NCBI GenBank assembly: GCA_029564595.1
Contig: JAKQPS010000113.1
Coordinates: 252,927 to 316,926, forward strand
Reading direction: 5' to 3'
Length of the DNA stretch: 64,000 nucleotides
Source: a bacterium
Lineage (GTDB): Bacteria > UBP15 > UBA6099
Numbering within the stretch: the stretch's first letter is position 1; each line of letters opens with the position of its first letter. Position numbers and translations under genes: made by a program. The notes beneath the pieces were generated by a model. That model was not told where the DNA came from and did not search any database. It was given only the letters and a program-made list of their open reading frames with translations. Positions 1 to 8,336 of this stretch are shown one piece after another.

Positions 1-563
1 GGAATGTCGTAACCGTTAAGAGTTCCATCCGCGTCCATGCTGGTCGGAAGCAAGGCCCCCGCGCCGAAATCCTCCATTTTCTTGGCCCATTCGACGGCGT
101 CGATGCCGGTCGGCTTTGTTCCGGCGTTCACTACAACCTCGAATCCGGAAGGAACCGTTTTCGAGCTTTTCGTGTCGATTGCCACGACGATTTTTTCGCC
201 GCCGAAAGCTGCCGCCGCTTCGCGTATCAGTTCGGGGTTCTTGACGGCGGCCGTATTAATGCCCACCTTTGCGACGCCGATTTCGAGAAGAGCTTCGATG
301 TCCGACGTCGAGCGAATTCCTCCGCCGACGGTGAGCGGGATTGAGCATCGTTCTAGAGTCCTTTTCACCGCGTCGCGTATGGTGTCTCTGTTTTCGACGG
401 TGGCGGTGATGTCGAGAAAGACGAGTTCATCCGCGCCGGCAGCACTGTAAGCGGCCGCGCTTTCCGCGGGGTCGCCGACATCCTTCAACTCGACGAAATT
501 AACTCCTTTCACCAGCTTGCCGTTCTTCACGTCAAGACAAGGGATTACATGCGTGTAGTTCAT
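1..563 (-). CDS. hisF: Imidazole glycerol phosphate synthase subunit HisF (5' part; 3' end beyond window)
   Basis: HisF is the cyclase subunit that, with the glutaminase HisH, makes imidazole glycerol phosphate and AICAR in histidine synthesis. About 187 codons are present, running off the left edge. The N terminus shows the (beta/alpha)8-barrel signature [17 protein letters not shown], including the first catalytic aspartate, then LTVGGGIRS (phosphate-binding loop) and VVAIDTK with the second catalytic aspartate. The ATG at 561-563 has a strong AGGAGG seven bases upstream. The N terminus (MNYTHVIPC) differs slightly from the common MLAKRIIPC form. The C-terminal phosphate-binding half lies outside the window. 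The gene points away from the glycosyltransferase at 698. Confidence 0.95.
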   Translation of the reverse strand, partial: MNYTHVIPCLDVKNGKLVKGVNFVELKDVGDPAESAAAYSAAGADELVFLDITATVENRDTIRDAVKRTLERCSIPLTVGGGIRSTSDIEALLEIGVAKVGINTAAVKNPELIREAAAAFGGEKIVVAIDTKSSKTVPSGFEVVVNAGTKPTGIDAVEWAKKMEDFGAGALLPTSMDADGTLNGYDI

Positions 564-697
564 AGAATCCTCCTAATAGTAGAATCATAGCGGCTAAGCG
601 GATATTATCTCATAAAACAATATTTTCGTCGCCTCCCCGCGGCTTATCATGTAAAATTGATTTCGTTATATATCGATAAGGGTTACATGGTGAACGC

Positions 698-1996
698 ATG
701 GCTCGTGCCGGAATGGATAACGACATACCCGCCTCGGAAGGAACGGATTTTTCGCGCAACGACGGGATGTCGGAAGACCGCTTTGCGCGCGGTTTCATGA
801 GGATTCTGATTCCGGCGTTTTTAGCGGTCGCCGTTTTGTATTCATTGATGATGCCAGCATGGTTGAATTCAGACGAGCCTTTTCACTACAAATATATAAA
901 AGTCATACAGACCGAGTTGAGGATACCATCCCACGAGGAGACATATCAGGCGGCGCATCCTCCGTTGTATTATGCCGCCGCCGCTGTTTGGGGGCTTCCG
1001 TTCAGGAGCGCGCACTCGGACGCGCAGAACCACTGGCTGAGGCTGATGTCGGTTGTCTTCGGAACGCTTACGGTCTTCATAATCTTCAGGACGGGCCGGG
1101 ACGCTCTAGGCTCTCCGGTTCTCGGCGCGGGCATGGCGGCTTTCGCGGCTGCAAATCCAGCTTTCGTTGTGATGAACTCCGTCGTCAACAACGACACCGC
1201 CGCGATTCTGGCGTGTTCCGCGACGATTTACTTTATACTCATGATAAATCGGAACGGCGGAAGCATTTGGCGCGCGGCGGCTTGCGGAGCGGCTTCCGGC
1301 TTGTGCTGCCTTGTCAAAATCAACGCCAATCTGATACCGGTCTTCTTTCTTTTTTTCTATGCGCTTCATCCCGCAAACCGCGCCCGGAAAGTTTCCGCTA
1401 TCTGTCTGGAAACCGCCGTTTATCTTCTTGTATTCGCGGCTTTGGCGTCAAGCTGGTTCGTGGCCGGGTATCTCAACCTCGGCGACAGAGTGTTTTTCAA
1501 CCCCGTCAACGAAACCAGCCCAAACTATCTTCATATTCCCGGCAATTTGTTGTGGTTTGTCAAATCGCACGCGCTCAACTTCTGGATTCCTCAGGACTAT
1601 CTGAGGGGATACCCGCAAAATCTGCCTTTCATGATGAAGCTTCTCTATTTTTCTCTTTCGGCGATATTCGTGGCGCTAGCGGTATTCGGTTTGGCGCGGA
1701 CGGCTCGGGGCAAAAACGGGCTGGAAAGGCACGCGATGCTTTCGTTTTACGCGTGCGCCGCCGTGTATATTGCGCAGATGGCGGTTTACAACGCGCAGAT
1801 GCCTGTGGCGCAGGCGAGGTACGCATATATAATCATCGCGCCGATTGCCGCAGTCGCCGCCGCGCCTGTTAAAAGCATTCTAGGCGACCGGTTCGGCGCT
1901 TTCGTGGTCGGCGGCGCCGCTGTGGGGTTCGCGCTGCATCTTGTGTGGTCGCTGGTTTATTTGCGCGCAATCGGGCCGATGCCGTTTTCGGTTTGA
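698..1996 (+). CDS. GT-C type polytopic membrane glycosyltransferase (PMT/ArnT-like)
   Basis: A 432-residue hydrophobic protein with roughly ten predicted membrane segments. Just after the first segment (about residues 34-52) comes an exposed loop with LNSDEPFHY, the acidic DE pair that binds metal or lipid-phosphate sugar donor in GT-C enzymes, then AAHPPLYY, also typical of the PMT/ArnT-like group. It would move a sugar from a polyprenyl-phosphate donor to an acceptor on the outer face of the inner membrane. It is followed 49 bases later by a GT2 enzyme of the kind that makes such donors, so the two probably work as a pair. The start is uncertain: ATG 698 has only a weak GGTGA site, and ATG 713 is possible. 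Family assignment rests on topology and the DE loop; the acceptor is unknown. Confidence 0.75.
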   Translation: MARAGMDNDIPASEGTDFSRNDGMSEDRFARGFMRILIPAFLAVAVLYSLMMPAWLNSDEPFHYKYIKVIQTELRIPSHEETYQAAHPPLYYAAAAVWGLPFRSAHSDAQNHWLRLMSVVFGTLTVFIIFRTGRDALGSPVLGAGMAAFAAANPAFVVMNSVVNNDTAAILACSATIYFILMINRNGGSIWRAAACGAASGLCCLVKINANLIPVFFLFFYALHPANRARKVSAICLETAVYLLVFAALASSWFVAGYLNLGDRVFFNPVNETSPNYLHIPGNLLWFVKSHALNFWIPQDYLRGYPQNLPFMMKLLYFSLSAIFVALAVFGLARTARGKNGLERHAMLSFYACAAVYIAQMAVYNAQMPVAQARYAYIIIAPIAAVAAAPVKSILGDRFGAFVVGGAAVGFALHLVWSLVYLRAIGPMPFSV

Positions 1997-2031
1997 CGCT
2001 CCGCGTTCTTCTCGCCTTTTTGTTTATGGTT

Positions 2032-2037
2032 TATAAT
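2032..2037 (+). promoter_or_regulatory. Possible -10 box of a leaderless transcript
   Basis: TATAAT lies eight bases before the ATG at 2046, and no Shine-Dalgarno sequence lies in front of that ATG. If used, transcription would begin at or next to the start codon. No good -35 hexamer is visible, so this may be chance. Confidence 0.3.
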
Positions 2038-2045
2038 CCCGACTA

Positions 2046-2825
2046 ATGATAGAAAATAGTGTTTCACACGATCGACCGCAGATAAGCGTTATATTTCCCG
2101 CGTACAACGAGGAAAAACGCATTCCGGAATCCCTTGAGAAGACAACGCGGTATCTGTCCGGCGCGGGCCGCGCGTTCGAGATAATCGTGGTGGACGACGG
2201 AAGCAGGGACGCCACTTCAGACGTTTCGCGCGCGCAACTTGAAATATCCGGCGCGGATTTCAGCATAATCCGCCTTGATGAAAACCGTGGCAAGGGATAC
2301 GCGGTGAGAACAGGAATGCTGTCCGCGCGTGGCGATTACGTTTTTTTCTCCGATGCCGACCTTTCCACTCCCATCGAGGAAATCGACCGACTACTTCCGC
2401 TGATTGAAAACGAATATGACATTGCGATCGGATCAAGGGCGCTGCGCGATTCCAAACTTGACAAAAGACAACCGATATACCGCGAAACTTCGGGCAAGTT
2501 GTTCAACCTCGCGATGCAGGCCGCGCTTTTGCCCGGGATAAAAGATTCGCAGTGCGGTTTCAAGGGGTTCCGCGCGGAAGCCGCGCGAAGAATAGCCGAG
2601 ATTCAAAAATTCGACAGGTTCTCGTTCGACGTGGAGATGCTCTGGATCGCCAGAAAACTCGGTTTCAAAATCAAAGAGGTTCCGGTGCGGTGGTCGAACA
2701 ATCCTGACACGAGAGTGAGCTATTTGAAGGACGGCCTCGTAATGGTCGCCGACTTATTCAAAATACGTCTGGCGCACAGGAAAACGAACTTCGAACCCTG
2801 CCCGAAACAAGAGACAACCCGATAA
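2046..2825 (+). CDS. GT2 glycosyltransferase, dolichyl-phosphate glucosyltransferase (ALG5)-like
   Basis: A 259-residue GT-A fold family 2 enzyme. Visible motifs: VIFPAYNEEKRIP at the N terminus, VVDDGSRDAT (nucleotide binding), NRGKGYAVRTGM and FFSDADLSTP (the metal-binding DxD-like motif), then a conserved GFKGFRAEAAR acceptor-side segment. This arrangement is that of enzymes making polyprenyl-phosphate-linked glucose or related sugars at the cytoplasmic face of the membrane. It has no membrane segment of its own. The upstream GT-C protein would use such a donor. There is no Shine-Dalgarno before ATG 2046. The gene converges on the oxidoreductase at 2839 with only 13 bases between stops and no visible terminator. 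Confidence 0.85.
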   Translation: MIENSVSHDRPQISVIFPAYNEEKRIPESLEKTTRYLSGAGRAFEIIVVDDGSRDATSDVSRAQLEISGADFSIIRLDENRGKGYAVRTGMLSARGDYVFFSDADLSTPIEEIDRLLPLIENEYDIAIGSRALRDSKLDKRQPIYRETSGKLFNLAMQAALLPGIKDSQCGFKGFRAEAARRIAEIQKFDRFSFDVEMLWIARKLGFKIKEVPVRWSNNPDTRVSYLKDGLVMVADLFKIRLAHRKTNFEPCPKQETTR

Positions 2826-2838
2826 GAACCCGACCCGT

Positions 2839-5127
2839 TTACAGGAGCGGATGCTCAGACATCGCTTTTAGTCGTCTCCACCTTCGCTCGACTTCCGCCT
2901 CGAAGGATTTCAATTCATTTTCGAACGCTGGTTTGGCGAATTGTTTCGTCTTGCCCATCATCTTGAGCCAGTCCAACGCGGGAATGCGCTTGTTTTTCTC
3001 TTCGGGATCGTAAGTGAGAGTGGTCACGCCGTTTTCTATTTCATAAAGCGGGAAGAAGCAGCAGTCGACGCCAGCCTGAATAACCTCGCGGCATTTATTT
3101 TCGGGTATGCGCCAGTTGAGCGGACAAGCCGAGAATATTTTTCCGTAAACGAAGCCGTGTTCGCGGGCCATGTACTGGGCTTTAGCGGCTTTGCGTGTAA
3201 GGTCAAGATGGTTGCACTCCGCGCCTGTAAAGACATAAGGAATGTGGCAGGCGTTCATAATCTGCACGGTGTCTTTGTGGTGAGTCTTCTTGCCGTGCTG
3301 AGCCGGGCCGACGTGGCTGGTAGTGGTCTCGTGTCCCAGAGGGGTGGAAAAAGACAACTGGTGTCCGGTATTCATGTAGCCGCCGTTGTCGTATTCAAGG
3401 CAAATCATATTGTTGTTGCGCAGCGCGGAGCCGATGGTCGGCCCCATGCCGATGTCGTTGCCGCCGTCGCCTGTGACCATGATAAAAGTGATGTCGAGGT
3501 CGGAAGGCAGTTCGCCCCGCCGTTTTTTCTCGTGGTACATCTCGACTATTCCAGCGACTGTGGGCGCGCCGTTCTGGAAAAGGTTGTGGACGTAAGTCTG
3601 CCTGTGGGCGCTGTTGGGATATCCGGTTCCGATAATCATGCCGCAGCCGGTATGGAACAGAGTGACGACCGGGCCTTCGATGCCTCTCATAAAGAGGTTG
3701 AGGGAGGGGATGATGCCGCAGCCGGGGCAGGCTCCGTGTCCGGGGGCCAGCCGTTTCGGCATGCGGGTCAGTTCTCTTGAGTTGACCCCTTTAACCTGAA
3801 GCTTTCCGGTTTCAGGGTCGGGAGAGACGCTGATGATGCCGGGGGTGAGAGCCGCGATGTCCAGAGGGGGATCGACGCGTTCTGGTTTGAATCCGGTCTC
3901 GCCCTCGAAAGCGCCGACATATTCATAGGGCTTGGCGACTTTTCCGGTCTGCGCCGTCTCCAACGCCTCGTTGAGCAGCTTCACGGCGTCGCTGATGTAG
4001 AACTCCAGACCGCCGAGGCCGTAAATGCGCGAGAAGATGAGAGATTTGTTTTCGGGATCGTCCTTGAGGGCGGCCTTAATCTCGATCGTCATCATGCCGC
4101 CCCATCCGCCGAACGTGTCCTGCCTGTCTGCGACGCATATCGCTTTGCAGTTTTTGAAGACAGCCTGAATCTCCCTAATCGGGAACGGGCGTATCACGTT
4201 GGCGGTGACAAGCCCGACTTTTTTGCCTTCGGCTCGAAGGACGTCTATGGCCGCGCGAGCGGTGCTGCTGGAACTGTTCAACATGAACAGAGCTGCTTCA
4301 GCGTCTTCCATTCTGTAGGTGGTGACAAGCTCATATTTGCGTCCGCTTATCGCCGCGTATTCCTCGAATATTTTCGGTATCACATCGTACGCGCGAATCA
4401 TCGCGTCGCTCTGCTGTTTTCTGTTGTTGATCAAGTCGTCGTTCATGTAAGGGCCGACGGTTATCGGGTTAGTCGGGTCGAGCAGGTCGTAGTCGGGTTT
4501 GAACGGGCCGATGAATTCGCGCACGGCTTCATCGTTCTTGAAAACGCGCACTCTGCGTTTCTGGTGGCTGGTAAAGAATCCGTCCTGCGAAACGATGACG
4601 GGCAGGCGCACATCGGGATGCTCGCCGACGCGGACGGCGCAGATGTTCATGTCGTAAACGGCCTGCGGGTCCGGAGCCATAAGAATAATCCAGCCGATAT
4701 TGAGACAGGAAGCAAGGTCTGAATGATCTCCGCGGATGTTAAGCGGGCCGCTGACGGCGCGGTTCACAAGGTTCAGAACCATAGGCAGGCGGGTTCCGCT
4801 CTGAACGGGAAGTTGCTCAAGGGCAAAAAGAAGCCCCTGCGCGGAAGTGGCATTGAACACGCGGCCTCCGGCGGCGGCGGCTCCGAAACATATCCCGGCG
4901 GCTCCGTGCTCTCCGTCGCCCGGAACCATGTTTATGGTGTTGTAGCCGTTCGCTTTCAGGCGGTCCAACTCTTCGGGTATCTGAGTCGAAGGCGTGATGG
5001 GATAGTAGCCCATCACGTGGTAGTTTATCTGCGACGCGGCCGCGGCGGCCATCTCGTTGCCGCTGTCCACCACGCTTGTCTGTTCGTACTTTTCGGAAGC
5101 TTCGTTTTTCATCGCTCCAGAAGCCAT
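2839..5127 (-). CDS. 2-oxoacid:ferredoxin oxidoreductase, fused alpha-beta subunit
   Basis: Catalyses CoA-dependent oxidative decarboxylation of a 2-oxoacid (pyruvate or a relative) with reduction of ferredoxin, or the reverse. The 762-residue chain joins an alpha (pyrimidine-binding) half, with GYYPITPSTQIPEEL near residue 45 and the SAQGLLFALEQLP region, to a beta (thiamine diphosphate) half from about residue 460 with GHGACPGCG (two cluster cysteines) and the diphosphate/Mg motif VTGDGGNDIGMG. Alpha and beta are often separate genes of about 380 and 300 codons; here one reading frame carries both. Translation most likely starts at ATG 5125-5127, ten bases after GGGAGG; an upstream in-frame TTG overlaps that site and is unlikely. 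It lies 68 bases after the gamma-delta gene and surely forms a complex with it. Substrate choice among pyruvate, 2-oxoglutarate and branched 2-oxoacids cannot be read by eye. Confidence 0.9.
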   Translation of the reverse strand: MASGAMKNEASEKYEQTSVVDSGNEMAAAAASQINYHVMGYYPITPSTQIPEELDRLKANGYNTINMVPGDGEHGAAGICFGAAAAGGRVFNATSAQGLLFALEQLPVQSGTRLPMVLNLVNRAVSGPLNIRGDHSDLASCLNIGWIILMAPDPQAVYDMNICAVRVGEHPDVRLPVIVSQDGFFTSHQKRRVRVFKNDEAVREFIGPFKPDYDLLDPTNPITVGPYMNDDLINNRKQQSDAMIRAYDVIPKIFEEYAAISGRKYELVTTYRMEDAEAALFMLNSSSSTARAAIDVLRAEGKKVGLVTANVIRPFPIREIQAVFKNCKAICVADRQDTFGGWGGMMTIEIKAALKDDPENKSLIFSRIYGLGGLEFYISDAVKLLNEALETAQTGKVAKPYEYVGAFEGETGFKPERVDPPLDIAALTPGIISVSPDPETGKLQVKGVNSRELTRMPKRLAPGHGACPGCGIIPSLNLFMRGIEGPVVTLFHTGCGMIIGTGYPNSAHRQTYVHNLFQNGAPTVAGIVEMYHEKKRRGELPSDLDITFIMVTGDGGNDIGMGPTIGSALRNNNMICLEYDNGGYMNTGHQLSFSTPLGHETTTSHVGPAQHGKKTHHKDTVQIMNACHIPYVFTGAECNHLDLTRKAAKAQYMAREHGFVYGKIFSACPLNWRIPENKCREVIQAGVDCCFFPLYEIENGVTTLTYDPEEKNKRIPALDWLKMMGKTKQFAKPAFENELKSFEAEVERRWRRLKAMSEHPLL

Positions 5128-5195
5128 CGTTGTTATTCCTCCCAAATTATGTTCGCGCGCTCGGCGCGCTTAGGCGTTTCGCGCGGCGGCTCAAA

Positions 5196-6182
5196 TCACT
5201 CCGCCGCCTCTCTGGCTGACGTCAGAGCCTGCTTCGGACATACCTCTACGCAACGCAGGCACCCTTTGCAGTGCATGTAATCAATGTGATCGAAGAACTG
5301 TCTTTCTTTCCCCTTTTCGTCGGTTTTGCGGGAGAAGATGATGCACTGATCCGGGCAAGCGGTGTCGCACTCGGCGCAGTTGATGCACTTCGATTCGTCC
5401 CAAACGGGTTTGAACCCTGTGCGGGAAGCGGTCAAATCGTTCAACACTGTGTTGCCGGGGTTGACGATGACGCCGCCGATGGGCGCGTTCTTCCATCCCA
5501 GTTTCGGCTGGAACTGCTTGAACTCCGAAATCGGATATTTATCGTCCGCCGGGACTTCATAGAGCGCCGCTTCTTCGTAGCCCCGTTTGAATCCTTTTAT
5601 GTTAGGCTCGACAAGCGCCGGATACTTCTTTTCAAACATGCGTCTTATGCCCGCTTCGAGCGCGTCTTTGTCAAGAAACTCCACCGCTCTCGATATCGCG
5701 CCGATGATTACGGTGTTTATCCTTACTTTCTCTTCGACGGCGATCTTCATGGCGTCTATGCAGTACAGCGTGACGCCGCCGGGTATTTTCAACAGGTCTC
5801 TGGTTTCTTCGGGGGATTTCGTGGTGTTTACCACTATCTGAGCGCCGGGCTTAATCCCGTTCATAATAGGCACGCTCTTGACCAGCACCGGAGCGAAAAC
5901 GACCAGAAGATGAGGCTCTGTGACAGGGCTGTTGATGCGTATTTCCTTGTCGCTCTCGGCGAGCCTGATGTAGGCGCGGACGGGAGTGCCTTTCTTCTCC
6001 GAGCCGTAACTGGCGAAACTAATGCCGTTAAGGCCCATGTCCATAATGGCGGCGTCGGCCAGAATCTTGCCGGCAAGGTTGGCCCCCTGCCCTCCTATGC
6101 TCTCCATGCGGATTTCGTAATTGCCGAACTGGTTCTTTTTCGTGATGACTTCCTTAGCTGTGTCAGTAGTCAAGTCCACCAC
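5196..6182 (-). CDS. 2-oxoacid:ferredoxin oxidoreductase, fused gamma-delta subunit
   Basis: A 328-residue partner of the fused alpha-beta subunit. Residues about 18-210 form the gamma domain, with the IRMESIGGQGANLAGKIL signature and GSEKKGTPVRAYIR. After a linker (about 230-255), the C terminus is a delta-type 2[4Fe-4S] ferredoxin with CINCAECDTACPDQC and CKGCLRCVEVCPKQ, which carries electrons from the thiamine site to soluble ferredoxin. The start is not settled: GTG 6182 abuts AAGGG, while TTG 6171-6173 sits at ideal spacing from it, giving three fewer residues. This is the first gene of a two-gene unit. Together with the next gene it shows that four classical subunits have been reduced to two polypeptides. 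Confidence 0.9.
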   Translation of the reverse strand: MVDLTTDTAKEVITKKNQFGNYEIRMESIGGQGANLAGKILADAAIMDMGLNGISFASYGSEKKGTPVRAYIRLAESDKEIRINSPVTEPHLLVVFAPVLVKSVPIMNGIKPGAQIVVNTTKSPEETRDLLKIPGGVTLYCIDAMKIAVEEKVRINTVIIGAISRAVEFLDKDALEAGIRRMFEKKYPALVEPNIKGFKRGYEEAALYEVPADDKYPISEFKQFQPKLGWKNAPIGGVIVNPGNTVLNDLTASRTGFKPVWDESKCINCAECDTACPDQCIIFSRKTDEKGKERQFFDHIDYMHCKGCLRCVEVCPKQALTSAREAAE

Positions 6183-6346
6183 CCCTTCGATGTTGAATGT
6201 TTCCGGAATAGAACCGCGTCATTAAAAGACGCGATTCGCCCGGACGCCCTGCCTATGTCAATCATTTGAATATCATAATGAAAAAAACGCGGTTTTACCA
6301 CATCCGGGAGAAATATTCGAGCGCCTTCGACGCAAGTTGCGGAATT

Positions 6347-6841
6347 TCACTTGACTACAAAAAAAGCTTCTTGTTTGGCTTGGCAAATGGGGCATTTCTC
6401 AGGGAGAATTCCATCTGACACATACCCGCAGACATTGCACACGTAATATTCAGTTTCCCGTTCTTGAGCGAAATGGTCGAGCATCTTCTTGTAAAGTGAC
6501 GCGTGGAACTCCTCGGCGTCTCTCGAATATGTGAACGCGAGAGCGGCTATCGGGTTGTCCTCTTCGTGAGCGGTCTTTATGAACTCCGGGTACAACACCT
6601 CGCTTACGTTTTTCTCGCCCTCGAACGACGCTGTAAGGTTCGATTCGGTGTCCTTAAGTTCTTTCATATTCTTCAGGTGCTTCTTAGCGTGTATTAGCTC
6701 GGCCTCGGAAATCGCTCTGAAAAGTTTGGCTATCTGCGGATAACCCTCATCCATAGCTTTGTCCGCGTAAAGCCTCAGCCTGACAACAGCCTTCGCCTCT
6801 CCTGCGAAAGCGGCTTTGATGTTTTCCTCAGTTTTTGACAT
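6347..6841 (-). CDS. rbr: Rubrerythrin
   Basis: A cytoplasmic peroxide reductase that takes electrons from rubredoxin or an NADH-linked reductase. The 164 residues contain an N-terminal ferritin-like four-helix domain with ExxH-type diiron ligands (EAELIHAKKH near residue 48; the EEFHASLY helix near 110) and a C-terminal rubredoxin-like site CNVCGY...CPICQ that would bind one iron. The length is typical of the short rubrerythrin class. GGAGG lies about ten bases before ATG 6841. It follows the multiheme cytochrome by 19 bases, so the two are probably co-transcribed. A second rubrerythrin is at 41568. Confidence 0.93.
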   Translation of the reverse strand: MSKTEENIKAAFAGEAKAVVRLRLYADKAMDEGYPQIAKLFRAISEAELIHAKKHLKNMKELKDTESNLTASFEGEKNVSEVLYPEFIKTAHEEDNPIAALAFTYSRDAEEFHASLYKKMLDHFAQERETEYYVCNVCGYVSDGILPEKCPICQAKQEAFFVVK

Positions 6842-6860
6842 GCCTGATTTTCCTCCGTGT

Positions 6861-8249
6861 TCAGTCCAGTTTAAGCTCTGCGGCGGTCATAATAATCTTC
6901 GGAACGCGGGGAGCGGCGTCTCCGAAAAGAGCGTCCGCAACCGCTTGATCAAACGAGCGATAGTTCAACTCCGCGCGCACTGTCACCGGCTTTTTCGCAT
7001 CGGCGGGAATGACGAACGCAAAGCTTTCGACGGCATACCCCTTCGGCGGGATGGTTTTATTGTAGGCGAAATGTGAAATCTTCCACGGTTTCAGAGTGGG
7101 CTGGCCGAAGTCGTCCACAGCAAGGCTGTTGAAGATGACGGCTTTAGAATCGATTGCGCCTTTTTCATCCACAGCGCCCGAGCGCCAGAAAATTTTTCCC
7201 GCCGCGTCTTCCGCCCTCACGTCCAGCCACATCTGCCTGAGTTCGGTAAGGCTGGTTGGGAGGTTGTGTCCCGCCGCGATATTCTCCACTTTCACATCAA
7301 CAACAGTCAGTCCGGGGGAGCTGGTCGCCGCTGAGGACAGGCTCAGGCGAGCCGCCGCCTTCAATCTCTTTTCAGCAATCACGGCGTGTTTTTCAGAGCC
7401 GAGCAGACGGGACATAACGAAATTGCCGCCGACGAATTCATGCGTGTATATGTGGGGCCTCTCGTCCGCGATTTCGGAAGCGTATCCGGGATTGGGAACC
7501 CGCTTGAGAGTGGCAGCCACCTCGGGCAGATTGTCTATTGGGGCCATGTGGCAGTCCTGACATACTATGCCGTTGCGGGCGTACACCGAATGGCGCCATT
7601 CGTCGTATGTCCGCTCGATTGGAAATCCGGTCGAGCCGTGAAAAACGTTGTGGCAGTTGCCGCAGAACTCCGCGCTCGTGTGCAGTTGGGAATAAACGCT
7701 GTCGTGGAAAGAAGCCTCGGAGTCGCCGAACGGGCCGCGTTTGAGTTGTCCGGGGTCTATTGCCACCGCCATGTTGTGAGGTTCAAGCGCCCGCGTCTTC
7801 TGATAATGCGTCGAATCTATCGAGTGGCAATAGTCGCACTGTACGCCGTTGGCGGATATGTTGTCCAGTTTCTCCATATCCGCCGGAGCGACGAGCTTGT
7901 CGGTCATCATGCCGATCGGGGAATGGCATCCGATGCACTCGGTTCCGATGGCCCCGCCGGTTTCTTCGAATGCCATTTTCCATTTCTTCTGCCAGACGGG
8001 GTCTTTGAACGAATTGGCGTGCATGGAGCCTTCCCACTGCTCATGAATGCCCTGATGGCACGCGCCGCACGTCTCCGGCCCTGTAAAATCGTTTACAGTG
8101 ACCTGTCTGTCGCCGGTGATTTTTAAAAGGTTTGGAAAAAAACGATATTCGCTATTGTCGGAGCCGGCGGAGATGTTAGCTCCCGCAAAAATGAGAGCCG
8201 CCGCGATTAACGCTGGAGCCGCCCAAATATACCTGCCGCGTTGTTTCAT
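6861..8249 (-). CDS. Exported pentaheme c-type cytochrome (c554-like)
   Basis: A 462-residue secreted electron carrier or redox enzyme. A signal peptide covers about residues 1-30 (MKQRGRYIW, hydrophobic core, then SAGSDN). Five CxxCH haem motifs follow: CGACH, CIGCH, CDYCH, CGNCH and CQDCH, all within the first 230 residues. The C-terminal third is a haem-free beta-rich region beginning around GHNLPTS, a segment often seen after c554-type haem domains. The start is placed at ATG 8247-8249 because GGGGGTG lies at good spacing; an upstream in-frame TTG at 8273 adds only eight residues. It stands ahead of rubrerythrin in the same direction. The substrate is unknown: it could pass electrons through the periplasm or reduce a nitrogen or sulfur compound. 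Confidence 0.85.
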   Translation of the reverse strand: MKQRGRYIWAAPALIAAALIFAGANISAGSDNSEYRFFPNLLKITGDRQVTVNDFTGPETCGACHQGIHEQWEGSMHANSFKDPVWQKKWKMAFEETGGAIGTECIGCHSPIGMMTDKLVAPADMEKLDNISANGVQCDYCHSIDSTHYQKTRALEPHNMAVAIDPGQLKRGPFGDSEASFHDSVYSQLHTSAEFCGNCHNVFHGSTGFPIERTYDEWRHSVYARNGIVCQDCHMAPIDNLPEVAATLKRVPNPGYASEIADERPHIYTHEFVGGNFVMSRLLGSEKHAVIAEKRLKAAARLSLSSAATSSPGLTVVDVKVENIAAGHNLPTSLTELRQMWLDVRAEDAAGKIFWRSGAVDEKGAIDSKAVIFNSLAVDDFGQPTLKPWKISHFAYNKTIPPKGYAVESFAFVIPADAKKPVTVRAELNYRSFDQAVADALFGDAAPRVPKIIMTAAELKLD

Positions 8250-8336
8250 GTCAGACACCCCCGATGTAAACAAAGATTAGGACGCGCATGTTCCCGGAAC
8301 TGATGTCGAGGATGTCCGATAACCCCATTCGAGAGG

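Noticed and set aside
2941-3780. Long open frame on the plus strand opposite the oxidoreductase
   Set aside because: It is antisense to a well-supported gene, with no family look; GC-rich third positions create such frames. The same holds for those at 4723-6269, 7386-8126, 18808-19773, 21175-21990, 27266-28105 and 36725-37681.
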